Part shown: positions 1 through 9,022 of the stretch, in pieces | Layout: each line of letters starts with the position of its first letter | Position numbering within the stretch: position 1 is the first letter of the stretch | Notes under the pieces: model-generated | Databases searched by the model: none | What the model saw: the letters and a program-made list of their open reading frames with translations, nothing else | What the model was told of the DNA's origin: nothing | Position numbers and translations under genes: made by a program | Assembly: GCF_006438915.1 (NCBI RefSeq) | Contig: NZ_RCZE01000004.1 | Span: 422,115-486,114 of the forward strand | Direction of reading: 5' to 3' | Length of the DNA: 64,000 nt | Source: Pseudomonas arsenicoxydans | GTDB lineage: Bacteria > Pseudomonadota > Gammaproteobacteria > Pseudomonadales > Pseudomonadaceae

Positions 1-676
1 GGATACGCGGCATCAAGTCGAAACGCCCGAAGGCATCGACTTGCCACTGCGCCCGGCCGGGTTGATGGTCCGTGCGCTGGCGTTCGCCATTGACCTGGGG
101 CTGCGCGGGTTGATTCTTGGCCTGTTGTTTATCGTCCTGGCATTTCTCGGCAAGCTTGGCGCCGGGTTGGGCTCGATCCTGCTGTTCGGGGTGAGCTGGT
201 GGTACATGGTGCTGTTCGAAGTGCTCAATCAGGGCCGCTCGCCGGGCAAACAGTGGATGGGCTTGCGCGTGGTACAGGACGACGGCACACCGATCGGCTG
301 GTCCGCTTCGCTGCTGCGCAACCTGTTGCGATTCGTCGACCTGTTGCCATTCGGCTATTTCCTCGGGGCCATCAGCTGCCTGCAACACCCGACCTTCAAA
401 CGCCTCGGCGACCTCGCCGCCGGCACGCTGGTGATCTACCGCGAACAACCGCTCACCCGACCGCAACTGCCCGAAGCCACACCCCTGCGACCGGCCTTCG
501 CCCTGACCCTGCCCGAGCAACGCGCCATCCTCGCTTTCGCCGAACGCCAGGGTGAACTCTCCGAGGCGCGGGCCCACGAACTGGCATCGATCCTTGCTCA
601 ACCGTTGCAGGTCCCTGCGCCGCACGCGGTGGTCGCACTCAACGGCATTGCCCGCGGCTTGTTGGGGCCCGCATGA
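1..676 (+). CDS. RDD family membrane protein (5' end outside window)
   Basis: The reading frame is open to the left edge, so the true start lies before the window. The first in-frame start inside it is TTG at 41, which would drop conserved-looking residues. The protein has two to three hydrophobic segments and the RDD hallmarks: a GRSPGKQWMGLRVV stretch followed by LRNLLRFVDLLP. RDD proteins are small integral membrane proteins of unsettled function. It is the first visible gene of a tightly overlapping operon that also holds a SpoIIM-like protein, DUF4129, DUF4350, MoxR and DUF58 proteins. Its TGA overlaps the next ATG by 4 bases. The family call is firm; the role is not known. Confidence 0.88.
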   Translation, partial: DTRHQVETPEGIDLPLRPAGLMVRALAFAIDLGLRGLILGLLFIVLAFLGKLGAGLGSILLFGVSWWYMVLFEVLNQGRSPGKQWMGLRVVQDDGTPIGWSASLLRNLLRFVDLLPFGYFLGAISCLQHPTFKRLGDLAAGTLVIYREQPLTRPQLPEATPLRPAFALTLPEQRAILAFAERQGELSEARAHELASILAQPLQVPAPHAVVALNGIARGLLGPA

Positions 677-1650
677 AGCAAAGCCTTTTTGAAACCAGCC
701 ACAAGGCCGAGTGGGAACAGTTTTCCCTGACACTGGATCGACTGGAGCACGGCAAAGACGCGTCCCGGATCGCCGGTTTCCCCAAGGACTATCGGCAGTT
801 ATGCCAACACCTGGCGCTGGCTCGGGAGCGCGGCTACAGCAGTTTTCTGATCGACTCCTTGCAGCAACTCGTGCTGCGTGGCCATCAACAACTGTATCGG
901 CACCGCAGCCGACTGGGCGCCAACATACTGGGCTTTATCCTGGCCGACTTCCCGCGACTGGTGCGCGAACAATGGCGTTTTGTGCTGGCCGCCGGCCTGA
1001 TGTTTTTTGGCAGTCTGATCAGCTTCGCGCTGCTGGTGTATCTGTTCCCGGACCTGGTCTACAACCTGATCCCGGCCGAGCAGGTCAGCGAGATGCAAAG
1101 CATGTACGACCCCGTCGCCGGCCATTTGGGACGCACTGCGGAACGCGCTGCCAGTGAAGACTGGGTGATGTTCGGTTACTACATCATGCACAACATCGGT
1201 ATCGCCTTTCAGACCTTTGCCAGCGGCTTGTTCTTCGGTCTGGGCAGCGCGTTTTTCCTGCTGTTCAACGGCTTGATCATCGGTGCGGTGGCCGGGCACC
1301 TCACACACGTCGGCTACGGGCAAACCTTCTGGTCGTTCGTGATCGGCCACGGCGCTTTTGAACTGACGGCCATCGCCCTGGCCGGTGCCGCCGGCCTGAA
1401 ACTGGGCTGGGCCTTGATCGCACCGGGACGCCTGCCCCGCGCCGAAGCGTTGCGACTGGCCGCGCGCAAGAGCGTGCTGCTGATCTGCGGCGTGATGTTG
1501 TTTCTGTTGATTGCGGCGTTTATCGAGGCGTACTGGTCGTCGATGACAGCACCGGAGCCCATGACCAAATACCTGGTCGGGGCCGCGCTCTGGGCGTTGG
1601 TCGCGACGTATCTGCTGTTTGCCGGACGGACTCGCCATGCGCCTGAGTGA
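673..1650 (+). CDS. SpoIIM-like (DUF95) integral membrane protein
   Basis: This is a 325-residue protein. It has a soluble N-terminal part of about 95 residues, then a membrane block with a segment near 98-122, a long hydrophobic stretch near 165-255, and two more segments near the C-terminus. The GHGAFELTAIA stretch is typical of the stage II sporulation protein M family. Pseudomonas does not sporulate, and in Gram-negatives this family is found beside RDD and MoxR genes, as here. The ATG overlaps the upstream stop by 4 bases, which suggests translational coupling. It probably forms part of a membrane complex served by the MoxR ATPase of the operon; that is inference from context. Confidence 0.85.
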   Translation: MKQSLFETSHKAEWEQFSLTLDRLEHGKDASRIAGFPKDYRQLCQHLALARERGYSSFLIDSLQQLVLRGHQQLYRHRSRLGANILGFILADFPRLVREQWRFVLAAGLMFFGSLISFALLVYLFPDLVYNLIPAEQVSEMQSMYDPVAGHLGRTAERAASEDWVMFGYYIMHNIGIAFQTFASGLFFGLGSAFFLLFNGLIIGAVAGHLTHVGYGQTFWSFVIGHGAFELTAIALAGAAGLKLGWALIAPGRLPRAEALRLAARKSVLLICGVMLFLLIAAFIEAYWSSMTAPEPMTKYLVGAALWALVATYLLFAGRTRHAPE

Positions 1651-3181
1651 CGCCACGGTCGTGATCCGTCCGCGCACCACCTGGGAAGCCATGGACCTGG
1701 GCGTGCTGATGAGCCAGCGCCATCGACGCCTGTTGATGACCAGTTGGGCCATCGTCACCTTGCCAATTTTCGCCCTGCTCAGTGCGATCTTCTGGGATTC
1801 GCCGTCCCTCGCCGTGTTCATCTTCTGGTGGCTCAAACCGGCATTCGATCGCTTGCCGTTGTACATCCTGTCCAAAAGCCTGTTCGGCGAAACACCGACG
1901 TTAAATCAGGCGCTGCGCGAATGGCCGCGCCTGCTCAAGCCGCAACTGCTGGCCAGCCTGACCTGGCGCCGCCTGAGCCTGAGCCGCAGTTTTGTGATGC
2001 CGGTGGTGCAACTCGAAGGCCTCCACGGTCACGCGCGCGAACAGCGCTTGCAGGTACTGCTGCAGCGCAATGCCGGTGCCGCGCAATGGCTGACGATTAT
2101 CGGCGTACACCTGGAGAGCGCGCTATGGATTGGCTTGATGGTGCTGTTCTACCTGCTCCTGCCACAACAGATCGAACTCGACTGGAGCTGGCAGACCTTG
2201 ATCACCGCCGCCGTGCAGGACTGGCGCTGGCTGGAACACCTGACCAATGCCTTTTATGCACTGGTGCTGATTATCTGGGAACCGATCTACGTCGCCTGTG
2301 GCTTCAGTCTTTACCTGAATCGCCGCACGGTACTGGAAGCCTGGGACATCGAACTGGTGTTCCGCCGTTTGCGCCAACGCCTCAGTACAACCGCCCTTAC
2401 CCTGTTGCTGGCGACAATCCTGTGGGTGCCTGGCGCGCAACACGTCTGGGCCGCTGAGCCCGTCATTACACCGGACAGCCCACGCCTGCTCGATCAACCG
2501 CTGACCAGCCAGGGGTCAAAAGACAGCATCAAGGCCCTCCTCGAACAGCCACCGTTCAAGAACAAGGAAACGGTGACCCGCTATCGGTTTGGCGAAGAAA
2601 AAACCGATACCAAAACGGCGGACGACAGCAAGACACCCGAATGGTTGAAGGCGCTGTTGGCACTGCTCGACAGCCCGCGTTTCGGCTTCCTCGCCACCTT
2701 GATTGAAGTGTTGCTGTGGGGCGCGGTGATCGGTGGCGTCGGTGTGTTGATCTGGCGTTACCGTGACTGGTTGCAGGCATTCGTCAGTCGTCGACCTGCG
2801 TTGAAAAGCAAAGTCGCCCGCCCGTTACCGCAACAGGCTTTTGGCCTGGACCTCAACCGCGAAACCTTGCCCGACGACATTGCCGCCAGTGCCGAAAGCC
2901 TCTGGCAAACCGACCCGCGCGCAGCCCTCGGTCTGCTCTATCGCGCCCTGCTCAGCCACTTGCTGCACGACCACCACATGGCGCTGAAAACCGCCGACAC
3001 CGAAGGCGAAGTCCTCCAACGGGTCGAACAACTGCAACAACCGGCATTGCTGGCCTTTAGTAAAACCCTGACCGGACACTGGCAAAACATGGCCTACGGT
3101 CATCGCCTGCCACCCGCGCACTTGCAACAGGAACTGTGTGACGGCTGGCGAACGTTGTTCGGCCCGGGAGCCGCCCATTGA
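1637..3181 (+). CDS. DUF4129 domain-containing membrane protein
   Basis: The ATG at 1637 is preferred over an in-frame TTG at 1619; it overlaps the upstream gene by 14 bases and gives 514 residues. Hydrophobic segments lie near residues 35-60, 150-170, 195-225, 260-280 and 360-380. The C-terminal cytoplasmic part contains the DUF4129-type motif ESLWQTDPRAALGLLYRALL. This family normally accompanies MoxR, DUF58 and transglutaminase-like genes. The stop overlaps the TTG start of the next gene. Function is not established; membership of one membrane module with its neighbours is inferred from gene order and overlaps. Confidence 0.82.
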   Translation: MRLSDATVVIRPRTTWEAMDLGVLMSQRHRRLLMTSWAIVTLPIFALLSAIFWDSPSLAVFIFWWLKPAFDRLPLYILSKSLFGETPTLNQALREWPRLLKPQLLASLTWRRLSLSRSFVMPVVQLEGLHGHAREQRLQVLLQRNAGAAQWLTIIGVHLESALWIGLMVLFYLLLPQQIELDWSWQTLITAAVQDWRWLEHLTNAFYALVLIIWEPIYVACGFSLYLNRRTVLEAWDIELVFRRLRQRLSTTALTLLLATILWVPGAQHVWAAEPVITPDSPRLLDQPLTSQGSKDSIKALLEQPPFKNKETVTRYRFGEEKTDTKTADDSKTPEWLKALLALLDSPRFGFLATLIEVLLWGAVIGGVGVLIWRYRDWLQAFVSRRPALKSKVARPLPQQAFGLDLNRETLPDDIAASAESLWQTDPRAALGLLYRALLSHLLHDHHMALKTADTEGEVLQRVEQLQQPALLAFSKTLTGHWQNMAYGHRLPPAHLQQELCDGWRTLFGPGAAH

Positions 3182-4341
3182 GCCGGCGTTCAGGGTTGTA
3201 TGTCGGCATGATCATCGCCCTGCTGGTCGGCGCACTGGGTATTTACCTGTACCTGAAAGCTACGCCCTATCAGACGGAAATCGATCACGGCCCATCGCCT
3301 GAAGCACAGGCCAATCCCTACCTCGCCGCTGAACACTTTTTGCGCAAGCAGGGCCTGACCGTCAGTCATGCCAACGGAATCGACGTGTTACCCACTCTCG
3401 ATCCCCGTCAGCACAGCCTGCTATTGCTGGGTGACCGCTACAACATGACCCCACGCCAGATTGATCAGGTGATGAACTGGACGCGGGCCGGTGGCCGCTT
3501 GTTGTTTGTCGCCCAGTCGTTGTGGGATGAAAAGACCGGCCAGAGCAACGACCTGCTGCTCGACCGGGTGCAGTTGCACCAGACCCTGAGCAAAGACCTC
3601 AAGGAGCCTCCGCCCGACATCCTCGACGATCCCTATCCCAAACTGACCAAGCTGTATCTGGAAGATGAAGAGGCACCGGCCTACGCCGGTTTCGACACGG
3701 CATTCCACCTCGAAGACCCGAAGAACCTCGCGCAATCCTGGGCCAACAGCGGCAAGGCCACGCACATGATGCAGCTCAACCACGGGCTCGGTTCGATCAT
3801 CGTGGTCACCGACGCCGACCTGTGGAAAACCCCCGCCATCGATCAGTACGACAACGCGTGGCTGCTCTGGTATCTGACGGCGGACACAAGCGTGACGCTG
3901 TTGTTCAACACCAGTCACGACAGCCTGTTGACCTTGCTGTGGCGTTATTTCCCACAGGCGCTGGTGGCTTTGATTGCGCTGATCGCAGTGGCTTTCTGGC
4001 ACGTTGGCGTACGCCAGGGTCCGCTGCTGGAGCCCGCCTCGAAAGGCCGTCGCCAACTTCAGGAACACCTGCGCGCCAGCGCCGATTTCATATTGCGCCG
4101 CCAGGGTCAGCAGCACCTGTTGCGAGCCTTGCAACAAGACATCCTGCGCCGTGTGCGGCGCCGTCATCCCGGTTTCGAACAACTCGGCGTTGCCGAGCAA
4201 TGGCTGGTGCTCGCACGCCTGACCGGCCAACCCACACGCGCTATCAGCCAGGCCATGAGCCCGCGGCCGAAACAGCGACTGTCCAGCGCTGATTTCAGCC
4301 GTCAGGTCGCCCACCTGCAAACCTTGAGGAACACGCTATGA
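3178..4341 (+). CDS. DUF4350 domain-containing membrane-anchored protein
   Basis: The 387-residue protein starts with TTG at 3178, embedded in the preceding stop (ATTGA). A downstream ATG would remove the first nine residues before the membrane anchor. A transmembrane segment at about 9-26 is followed by a large periplasmic domain. That domain contains NPYLAAEHFLRKQGLTV and a LLLLGDR strand, a Rossmann-like layout seen in DUF4350 proteins. A second transmembrane segment lies near 258-275, ahead of a basic cytoplasmic tail. The stop overlaps the start of the MoxR gene by 4 bases. The role is unknown, probably structural or regulatory within the MoxR module. Confidence 0.8.
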   Translation: MSRRSGLYVGMIIALLVGALGIYLYLKATPYQTEIDHGPSPEAQANPYLAAEHFLRKQGLTVSHANGIDVLPTLDPRQHSLLLLGDRYNMTPRQIDQVMNWTRAGGRLLFVAQSLWDEKTGQSNDLLLDRVQLHQTLSKDLKEPPPDILDDPYPKLTKLYLEDEEAPAYAGFDTAFHLEDPKNLAQSWANSGKATHMMQLNHGLGSIIVVTDADLWKTPAIDQYDNAWLLWYLTADTSVTLLFNTSHDSLLTLLWRYFPQALVALIALIAVAFWHVGVRQGPLLEPASKGRRQLQEHLRASADFILRRQGQQHLLRALQQDILRRVRRRHPGFEQLGVAEQWLVLARLTGQPTRAISQAMSPRPKQRLSSADFSRQVAHLQTLRNTL

Positions 4342-5339
4342 GTGAACAGATCGAGCCCGGCTCGCCGACTCACGTCGCCCAGCAACGCCAGCGTGCCAGT
4401 CAATTGGCCCAGGCCGTGCGCGGCGAATTGCGCAAAGCCGTGATTGGCCAGGACACCGTGATCGACGACGTGCTGACGGCGCTGATCGCTGGCGGTCATG
4501 TGCTGCTCGAAGGCGTGCCGGGGCTGGGCAAGACCTTGCTGGTGCGTGCCCTCGCCAAGTGTTTCGGCGGCGAGTTCGCCCGCATCCAGTTCACCCCCGA
4601 CCTGATGCCCAGCGACGTCACCGGGCACGCGGTCTACGACTTGAACACCGAGCAGTTCAAATTGCGTAAAGGCCCGCTGTTCACCAACCTGCTGCTGGCC
4701 GATGAGATCAACCGCGCCCCGGCAAAAACCCAGGCCGCGCTGCTCGAAGCCATGCAGGAACGCCAGGTCACCCTCGAAGGTCGCGCCCTGCCCATCGCGC
4801 AACCGTTCATGGTGCTCGCCACGCAAAACCCCATCGAGCAGGAAGGTACTTACCCATTGCCTGAAGCCGAGCTCGACCGCTTCATGCTCAAAGTGCGCAT
4901 GGACTACCCCGATGCCGAGCAAGAGCTGAACATGGTCCGCCAGGTCAGCCGCTCGACCCGCGCCGACATGCTCGATGTGCAACCGCTGCGCACCGTGTTG
5001 CAAGCCAAGGATGTGCTGGCCTTGCAACGCATTGCCAGCGACTTGGCGCTGGACGATCAAGTGCTCGACTACGCCATACGCCTGGCCCGCGCCACCCGCA
5101 CCTGGCCCGGCCTGATCCTCGGCGCCGGCCCTCGGGCGTCCATCGCCTTGGTGCGTTGTGCCCGAGCCCGTGCCTTGCTGCGCGGCGGCGAGTTCGTGAT
5201 TCCGGATGACATCAAAGGCTGCGCTTTGGCGGTACTGCGCCATCGCGTGCGGATCGCGCCGGAGCTCGACATCGAAGGGTTGAACGTCGATCAGGTGCTC
5301 GGGCAATTGCTCGACCAAGTCCCGGCGCCGCGCCTGTGA
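4338..5339 (+). CDS. MoxR family AAA+ ATPase
   Basis: A 333-residue cytosolic ATPase with all AAA+ elements visible: Walker A GVPGLGKT near residue 59, Walker B LLLADEINRAP near 120, sensor 1 ATQNPIEQEGTYPLPEAELD near 162, and a C-terminal helical lid. MoxR proteins act as chaperone-like ATPases that mature or remodel partner complexes, commonly with DUF58 or von Willebrand A partners; the DUF58 gene follows directly. The ATG overlaps the previous stop by 4 bases. A 148-base gap containing a REP element separates it from the DUF58 gene, an interruption in an otherwise gapless operon. Confidence 0.95.
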   Translation: MSEQIEPGSPTHVAQQRQRASQLAQAVRGELRKAVIGQDTVIDDVLTALIAGGHVLLEGVPGLGKTLLVRALAKCFGGEFARIQFTPDLMPSDVTGHAVYDLNTEQFKLRKGPLFTNLLLADEINRAPAKTQAALLEAMQERQVTLEGRALPIAQPFMVLATQNPIEQEGTYPLPEAELDRFMLKVRMDYPDAEQELNMVRQVSRSTRADMLDVQPLRTVLQAKDVLALQRIASDLALDDQVLDYAIRLARATRTWPGLILGAGPRASIALVRCARARALLRGGEFVIPDDIKGCALAVLRHRVRIAPELDIEGLNVDQVLGQLLDQVPAPRL

Positions 5340-5359
5340 AAAGGGTCATGCGTACCCCC

Positions 5360-5475
5360 CCTGTGGCGAGGGAGCTTGCTCCCGCTGGGCTGCGCAGCAG
5401 CCCCAACATTTCTGACAGGTCGAAGAGTTCGCCAGCGCTGCGCACTGGAGCGGGAGCAAGCTCCCTCGCCACAGG
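5360..5475. repeat. REP inverted repeat, GCGAGGGAGCTTGCTC family
   Basis: Two complementary arms, CCTGTGGCGAGGGAGCTTGC and its reverse complement, enclose about 65 bases. The element sits inside the operon between the MoxR and DUF58 genes. Its right end supplies the AGGA that precedes the DUF58 start codon. Related copies in this window start at 11609, 13914, 37919, 45214, 53959 and 59527. Confidence 0.9.
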
Positions 5476-5487
5476 AACGGTGTACCG

Positions 5488-6819
5488 ATGAAACCTTCTC
5501 GTCTGCTGCTGATCTGGCTCGCGATCCTACTGGTCATCGGCATCGTGCTGGGCACGTTGCGGGCACTGGAAATCGCCGTCCCGTCGACCCTTCTTTCGAT
5601 CAACTGGGGACTGCTGCTGGCCCTGTTGGCGCTGGCCGTGCTCGACGCCATTCGCCTCAAGCGCCTACCCTCGCCGCACCTGCGCCGACACATGCCCGGT
5701 AGTCTGGCATTGGGTCGCTGGAGTGAAGTGAAACTGGACGTAGAACATGCGTTCACCCAACCGCTGAATGTGCAGCTTTTCGACCATGTGCCGTCGGGAC
5801 TGAATTTTGAATACCTGCCCCTGACCGTCGAATTGCAACCCGGTCAACAGAGCCAGATTGGCTATCGACTGCGCCCGCTGAAGCGCGGGCACTTCAGCTT
5901 CGAACACTGCGAAATCAGCCTGCCCAGCCCGCTCGGATTATGGTCAGACAAACGCCTGTTGAACGCGGTCGACTCCACCCGCGTCTACCCCGACTTCGCC
6001 CGCCTCTATGGCGGTGAACTGTTGGCGGTGGACAACTGGATCAGCCAGCTCGGTGTACGCCAAAAACAACGACGGGGGCTGGGCCTCGAATTTCATCAGC
6101 TGAGAGAATTCCGTGAAGGCGACAGCCTGCGCCAGATCGACTGGAAAGCCACCGCCCGCCAACGCACGCCCATCGCCCGCGAATACCAGGACGAGCGCGA
6201 CCAGCAGATCATCTTCATGCTCGACTGCGGCCGGCGCATGCGAAGCCAGGATGGCGAACTCGCGCATTTCGATCATGCACTCAATGCCTGCCTGTTGCTC
6301 AGCTACATCGCCCTGCGCCAGGGTGATGCGGTGGGCCTGAGCACCTTCGCCAGTGATCGAGCGCACTACCTCGCCCCGGTCAAAGGCACGGGCCAGCTCA
6401 ACGTATTGCTTAACAGCGTCTACGACCTCGACAGCACACAACGCCCCGCCGACTATCAGGCTGCCGCCACGCAACTACTTGCCCGACAAAAACGCCGGGC
6501 GCTGGTGGTGCTGGTCACTAACCTGCGGGATGAAGACGATGAAGAATTGCTGACTGCGGTCAAACGCCTGAGCAAACTGCATCGGGTGTTGGTGGCGAGC
6601 CTGCGTGAAGACTTGCTCGACAATCTACGGCACGCCCCCGTGCAAACCTTGCCGGAGGCGCTGACCTATTGCGGGGCGGTGGATTACTTGAATGACCGGG
6701 CGCAGCTCCATGAGCGGTTGAAGGCTCATGGAGTGCTGGTGGTGGATGCTCGGCCCCAAGAGTTGGGGGCAGAATTGGTGACTCGTTATCTAGGTTGGAA
6801 AAAAGACGGAACAATTTAA
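5488..6819 (+). CDS. DUF58 domain-containing protein
   Basis: A 443-residue protein with two adjacent N-terminal transmembrane segments (about 7-25 and 35-52), then a cytoplasmic or periplasmic domain. The DUF58 signature is present: a REFREGDSLRQIDWKATAR stretch near residue 210, followed by a vWA-like fold with FMLDCGRRM. DUF58 proteins are the usual partners of MoxR ATPases. The start is ATG at 5488, with AGGA about 11 bases upstream at the end of the REP. It is the last gene of the operon; the following 130 bases are AT-rich. Confidence 0.9.
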   Translation: MKPSRLLLIWLAILLVIGIVLGTLRALEIAVPSTLLSINWGLLLALLALAVLDAIRLKRLPSPHLRRHMPGSLALGRWSEVKLDVEHAFTQPLNVQLFDHVPSGLNFEYLPLTVELQPGQQSQIGYRLRPLKRGHFSFEHCEISLPSPLGLWSDKRLLNAVDSTRVYPDFARLYGGELLAVDNWISQLGVRQKQRRGLGLEFHQLREFREGDSLRQIDWKATARQRTPIAREYQDERDQQIIFMLDCGRRMRSQDGELAHFDHALNACLLLSYIALRQGDAVGLSTFASDRAHYLAPVKGTGQLNVLLNSVYDLDSTQRPADYQAAATQLLARQKRRALVVLVTNLRDEDDEELLTAVKRLSKLHRVLVASLREDLLDNLRHAPVQTLPEALTYCGAVDYLNDRAQLHERLKAHGVLVVDARPQELGAELVTRYLGWKKDGTI

Positions 6820-6955
6820 TGGAGAGCCGCAATTGATTGGTCTGGTCTTGAGATGCGAATACATGCTGTAAACGAGCACTAATTACTTCCACGCATCCTA
6901 AAAATCAAAAAAAAACTGATTAACAGCCTCATACCTCAATCACAAGGAATTGTTC

Positions 6956-7198
6956 ATGGACGAGAAAACTCTATTCGCTTCAGTGCTAACGCAAATCCAT
7001 GAGAACCAACTGGCGCTGGGAGCGGCAGTTGAAGAGCTATCAAATTGGGTGGAGCAAAATGGGGATAGCAAAGTAGCGGGTAACATCCGAGGAGCGTTGG
7101 AAACGCTCGATCGAAACCAAGACTTTATAGCTTTGGCGCTTCTCTCTATCTCTACAGATTTTAATGAACCACAGAATCCAAAAAAGCCCGGATCCTAA
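6956..7198 (+). CDS. Small hypothetical protein (80 aa)
   Basis: The ATG at 6956 has a good ribosome site (AAGGAA at 6944-6949) and is preferred over an in-frame TTG two codons upstream. The product is acidic, soluble and predicted helical, with no signal peptide or membrane segment (for example QLALGAAVEELSNWVEQ). The gene is less GC-rich than its neighbours and sits alone between the MoxR operon and a DUF6124 gene, which suggests accessory or transferred DNA. I do not recognise the family. The strong hairpin at 7240-7279 could act downstream of it. Confidence 0.6.
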   Translation: MDEKTLFASVLTQIHENQLALGAAVEELSNWVEQNGDSKVAGNIRGALETLDRNQDFIALALLSISTDFNEPQNPKKPGS

Positions 7199-7239
7199 CG
7201 TCCAGCTAACCCTCAATTTCCTGCCGTCTTTCCTCAACT

Positions 7240-7279
7240 GTTTCCCCTAGCGTTTTATAGTGTATTAGCTAGGGGAAAA
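7240..7279. other. Long perfect hairpin between small genes
   Basis: TTTCCCCTAGC at 7241-7251 is exactly complementary to GCTAGGGGAAA at 7268-7278, around a 16-base AT-rich loop. There is no run of T after the right arm, only A bases, so it is not a textbook terminator for the small gene ending at 7198. It could be a terminator-like stem, an operator, or a mobile repeat. The rest of 7199-7507 shows nothing else I can name except the ribosome site AGGAG at 7495-7499. Confidence 0.5.
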
Positions 7280-7507
7280 CGCTTCACGACGCGACGTCAT
7301 ACATTCATGACAAGCAACTCACTTTTTGCACCCGCCACATGGTGGAGCATAGCCGTGCAAACGACTACAGAATGAAGCGCCACTGCCTACAGATCTCATC
7401 GACCCTGTCTGATTGTGGCAAGCCCCGTCCCAACATAAGGTTCTCCTACCGACCGCTGCCCCTTTCGTCTCGTTCAGAAGTGGTGCAGCCCAACAAGGAG
7501 AGAACCA

Positions 7508-7891
7508 ATGCCCCCCAGATCTGTGTTACCCAGAATGAATCTTCCTTCCCCCTACAGTTTCCTCGATTCGAGAAAACTCCAAGAAGCTGCCAAAAAAGCT
7601 CTAGATCACTATCTCAGGCGGGAAAACACTGAATCGTGCTTTGCCGACGAATGCACTAATGAGGAAAGACTTATGAAAATGTTCACCGTTGTCCCAGACG
7701 CCAATCCCGAAGCCTTGACCATCGAAACCTACGAAACGTTTTCGACGGTCAGCATTCTGCTGCTCGACCTGGCGGAAAGCCTGGACAACACGCCGCGGCA
7801 TCTGGCGATGGCAATTTATCGGATGAGTGAGTTGGGGTTGATGCTGGTGGAGCGGTCGCTGGATAACGAGAAGGCGATCAAGACGGCGTAG
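7508..7891 (+). CDS. DUF6124 family protein
   Basis: A 127-residue protein with ATG at 7508 behind AGGAG. The layout matches the DUF6124 family found widely in Pseudomonas: a DSRKLQEAAKKALDHYL helix, a variable linker, FTVVPDANPEALTIETYE, and a C-terminal helical part ending with LMLVERSLDNE. A second member lies at 50410-50781 in this window; the two share the ALDHYL/ALDYYL region, the VPDAN/APNMD region and the VERSLDN/VNRALDN end. No signal peptide or membrane segment is seen. The function of the family is not known to me. Confidence 0.8.
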   Translation: MPPRSVLPRMNLPSPYSFLDSRKLQEAAKKALDHYLRRENTESCFADECTNEERLMKMFTVVPDANPEALTIETYETFSTVSILLLDLAESLDNTPRHLAMAIYRMSELGLMLVERSLDNEKAIKTA

Positions 7892-7928
7892 CGTTTAGCC
7901 GTTCATTTTTTGTTGTCTGTGATGACGC

Positions 7929-8025
7929 CATCGCGAGCAAGCTCGGCTCCCACAGGGGACTTTCGGTGGCCACAGCATTTGTGACCGCCCGATAGCCCTG
8001 TAGGAGCCGAGCTTGCTCGGCGATG
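7929..8025. repeat. REP-like inverted repeat, AGCAAGCTCGGCTCC variant
   Basis: The arms CGCGAGCAAGCTCGGCTCC and GGAGCCGAGCTTGCTCG are complementary and enclose about 50 bases. This is a variant whose core differs from the two main families in the window. It lies between convergent genes, where it could limit read-through. Confidence 0.8.
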
Positions 8026-8050
8026 ACGGTAGTCAAGTCACCAAAAAACT

Positions 8051-8410
8051 TCAGGCCGAGGCAGGCAACGGCTGAAAACTGAAGTACTGCGTCAACGCCC
8101 CCACCAGTTGCCCATATTCCGGCGGCGCCCGTTGCAGGCTGAACCCGGCGTCATAGTGGTGGGGCGTTTCGTCTTCGTGGCACCACAGGCAACAGGCCCG
8201 CAAATCGATGACCTGCATACATCCGCCGATGGCGGGGATTTTCAGACGCAGGTCAAAGTCGACGCCTACCATCATGGGCAGCTGGCTGATGAGCATCAGC
8301 CCGTCTGCAGACACGTTGCCGAGAAAGCCGATGGGTTTGTCGGTTATGCTGTTGAACACTCTGAGGAAATACGGCAGCTGATGCCGCTCGATCCGGCGGT
8401 TGGTAAACAT
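8051..8410 (-). CDS. PilZ domain protein
   Basis: A 119-residue, single-domain protein. The start was placed at the ATG at 8410, because the upstream extension of the frame looks non-coding. The c-di-GMP binding signature of PilZ is visible: NRRIERHQLP at the N-terminus and NVSADGL (the D/N-x-S-x-x-G box) near residue 32. It is probably a cytosolic c-di-GMP receptor. The window also contains a diguanylate cyclase (12660-13781) and a BifA-type phosphodiesterase (51880-53931). The partner of this PilZ protein is unknown. The ribosome site is weak, so a slightly different start is possible. Confidence 0.82.
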   Translation of the reverse strand: MFTNRRIERHQLPYFLRVFNSITDKPIGFLGNVSADGLMLISQLPMMVGVDFDLRLKIPAIGGCMQVIDLRACCLWCHEDETPHHYDAGFSLQRAPPEYGQLVGALTQYFSFQPLPASA

Positions 8411-8647
8411 GCGCAAATGGCCCAGCAAGGCCCTTAAGCAGGGCCGCACTAATGCTTCGGAACGGGCTCGCTTCCATGTCCATGGAAGTGACGGCGCGCT
8501 CTCCCCGTTCCCGGTGCGACAGTCCATGCAACCGCTGACGCTTACTCCTGCCGATCACAGGTATGACCTCGGCTTTAAAGGCAAGGCTCCAAAACCGATC
8601 TCCTGGACTATAGCTCACCCCCGCCGAGCGGCCTGGGATAACTGCAA

Positions 8648-9022
8648 TCAGTACGGCGCCGGGCGTGGGGTCGCAGCGTTGCGCAGTGGGTAATGGCCCG
8701 TACTCTGCAAGGTTTCCAGACGAGCGCGGGCGCGGTAGGCGTATTCGCTTTGCGGGTAGGTCGCGATGATGTACTGGTAAGTCTGGGCCGCATCGATGAA
8801 CAGCATCTGACGCTCCAGGCACTGGCCGCGCATCATCGACACTTCCGGCCACACATAAGGTCGCGCACGGCTGGAGCGTTCGACTTTCGACAATTCGAGC
8901 ATCACCTGCTCGCAATTGCCGCGATCGTAAGCGCTGTAGGCGTTATTCAAATGATGGTTCATCGACCAACGGGCGCAGCCCGTGACGCTGAGGGCAAGGA
9001 CGGCAATGAGCGCAAATCGCAT
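8648..9022 (-). CDS. Tetratricopeptide-type lipoprotein
   Basis: A 124-residue protein with a short lipoprotein signal peptide (LALSVTGC lipobox, lipidated Cys at about residue 16). A helical part follows with TPR-like spacing (NNAYSAYDRGNCEQVMLEL, then AAQTYQYIIATYPQSEYAYRA). It is probably an outer- or inner-membrane anchored scaffold protein. It is transcribed divergently from the pyruvate kinase gene across about 190 bases. The cargo or partner cannot be told from sequence. Confidence 0.8.
   Translation of the reverse strand: MRFALIAVLALSVTGCARWSMNHHLNNAYSAYDRGNCEQVMLELSKVERSSRARPYVWPEVSMMRGQCLERQMLFIDAAQTYQYIIATYPQSEYAYRARARLETLQSTGHYPLRNAATPRPAPY

Noticed and set aside
7339..7632. 97-codon frame upstream of and overlapping the DUF6124 gene
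   Set aside because: No ribosome site, no coding character, and it overlaps the supported gene in another frame.
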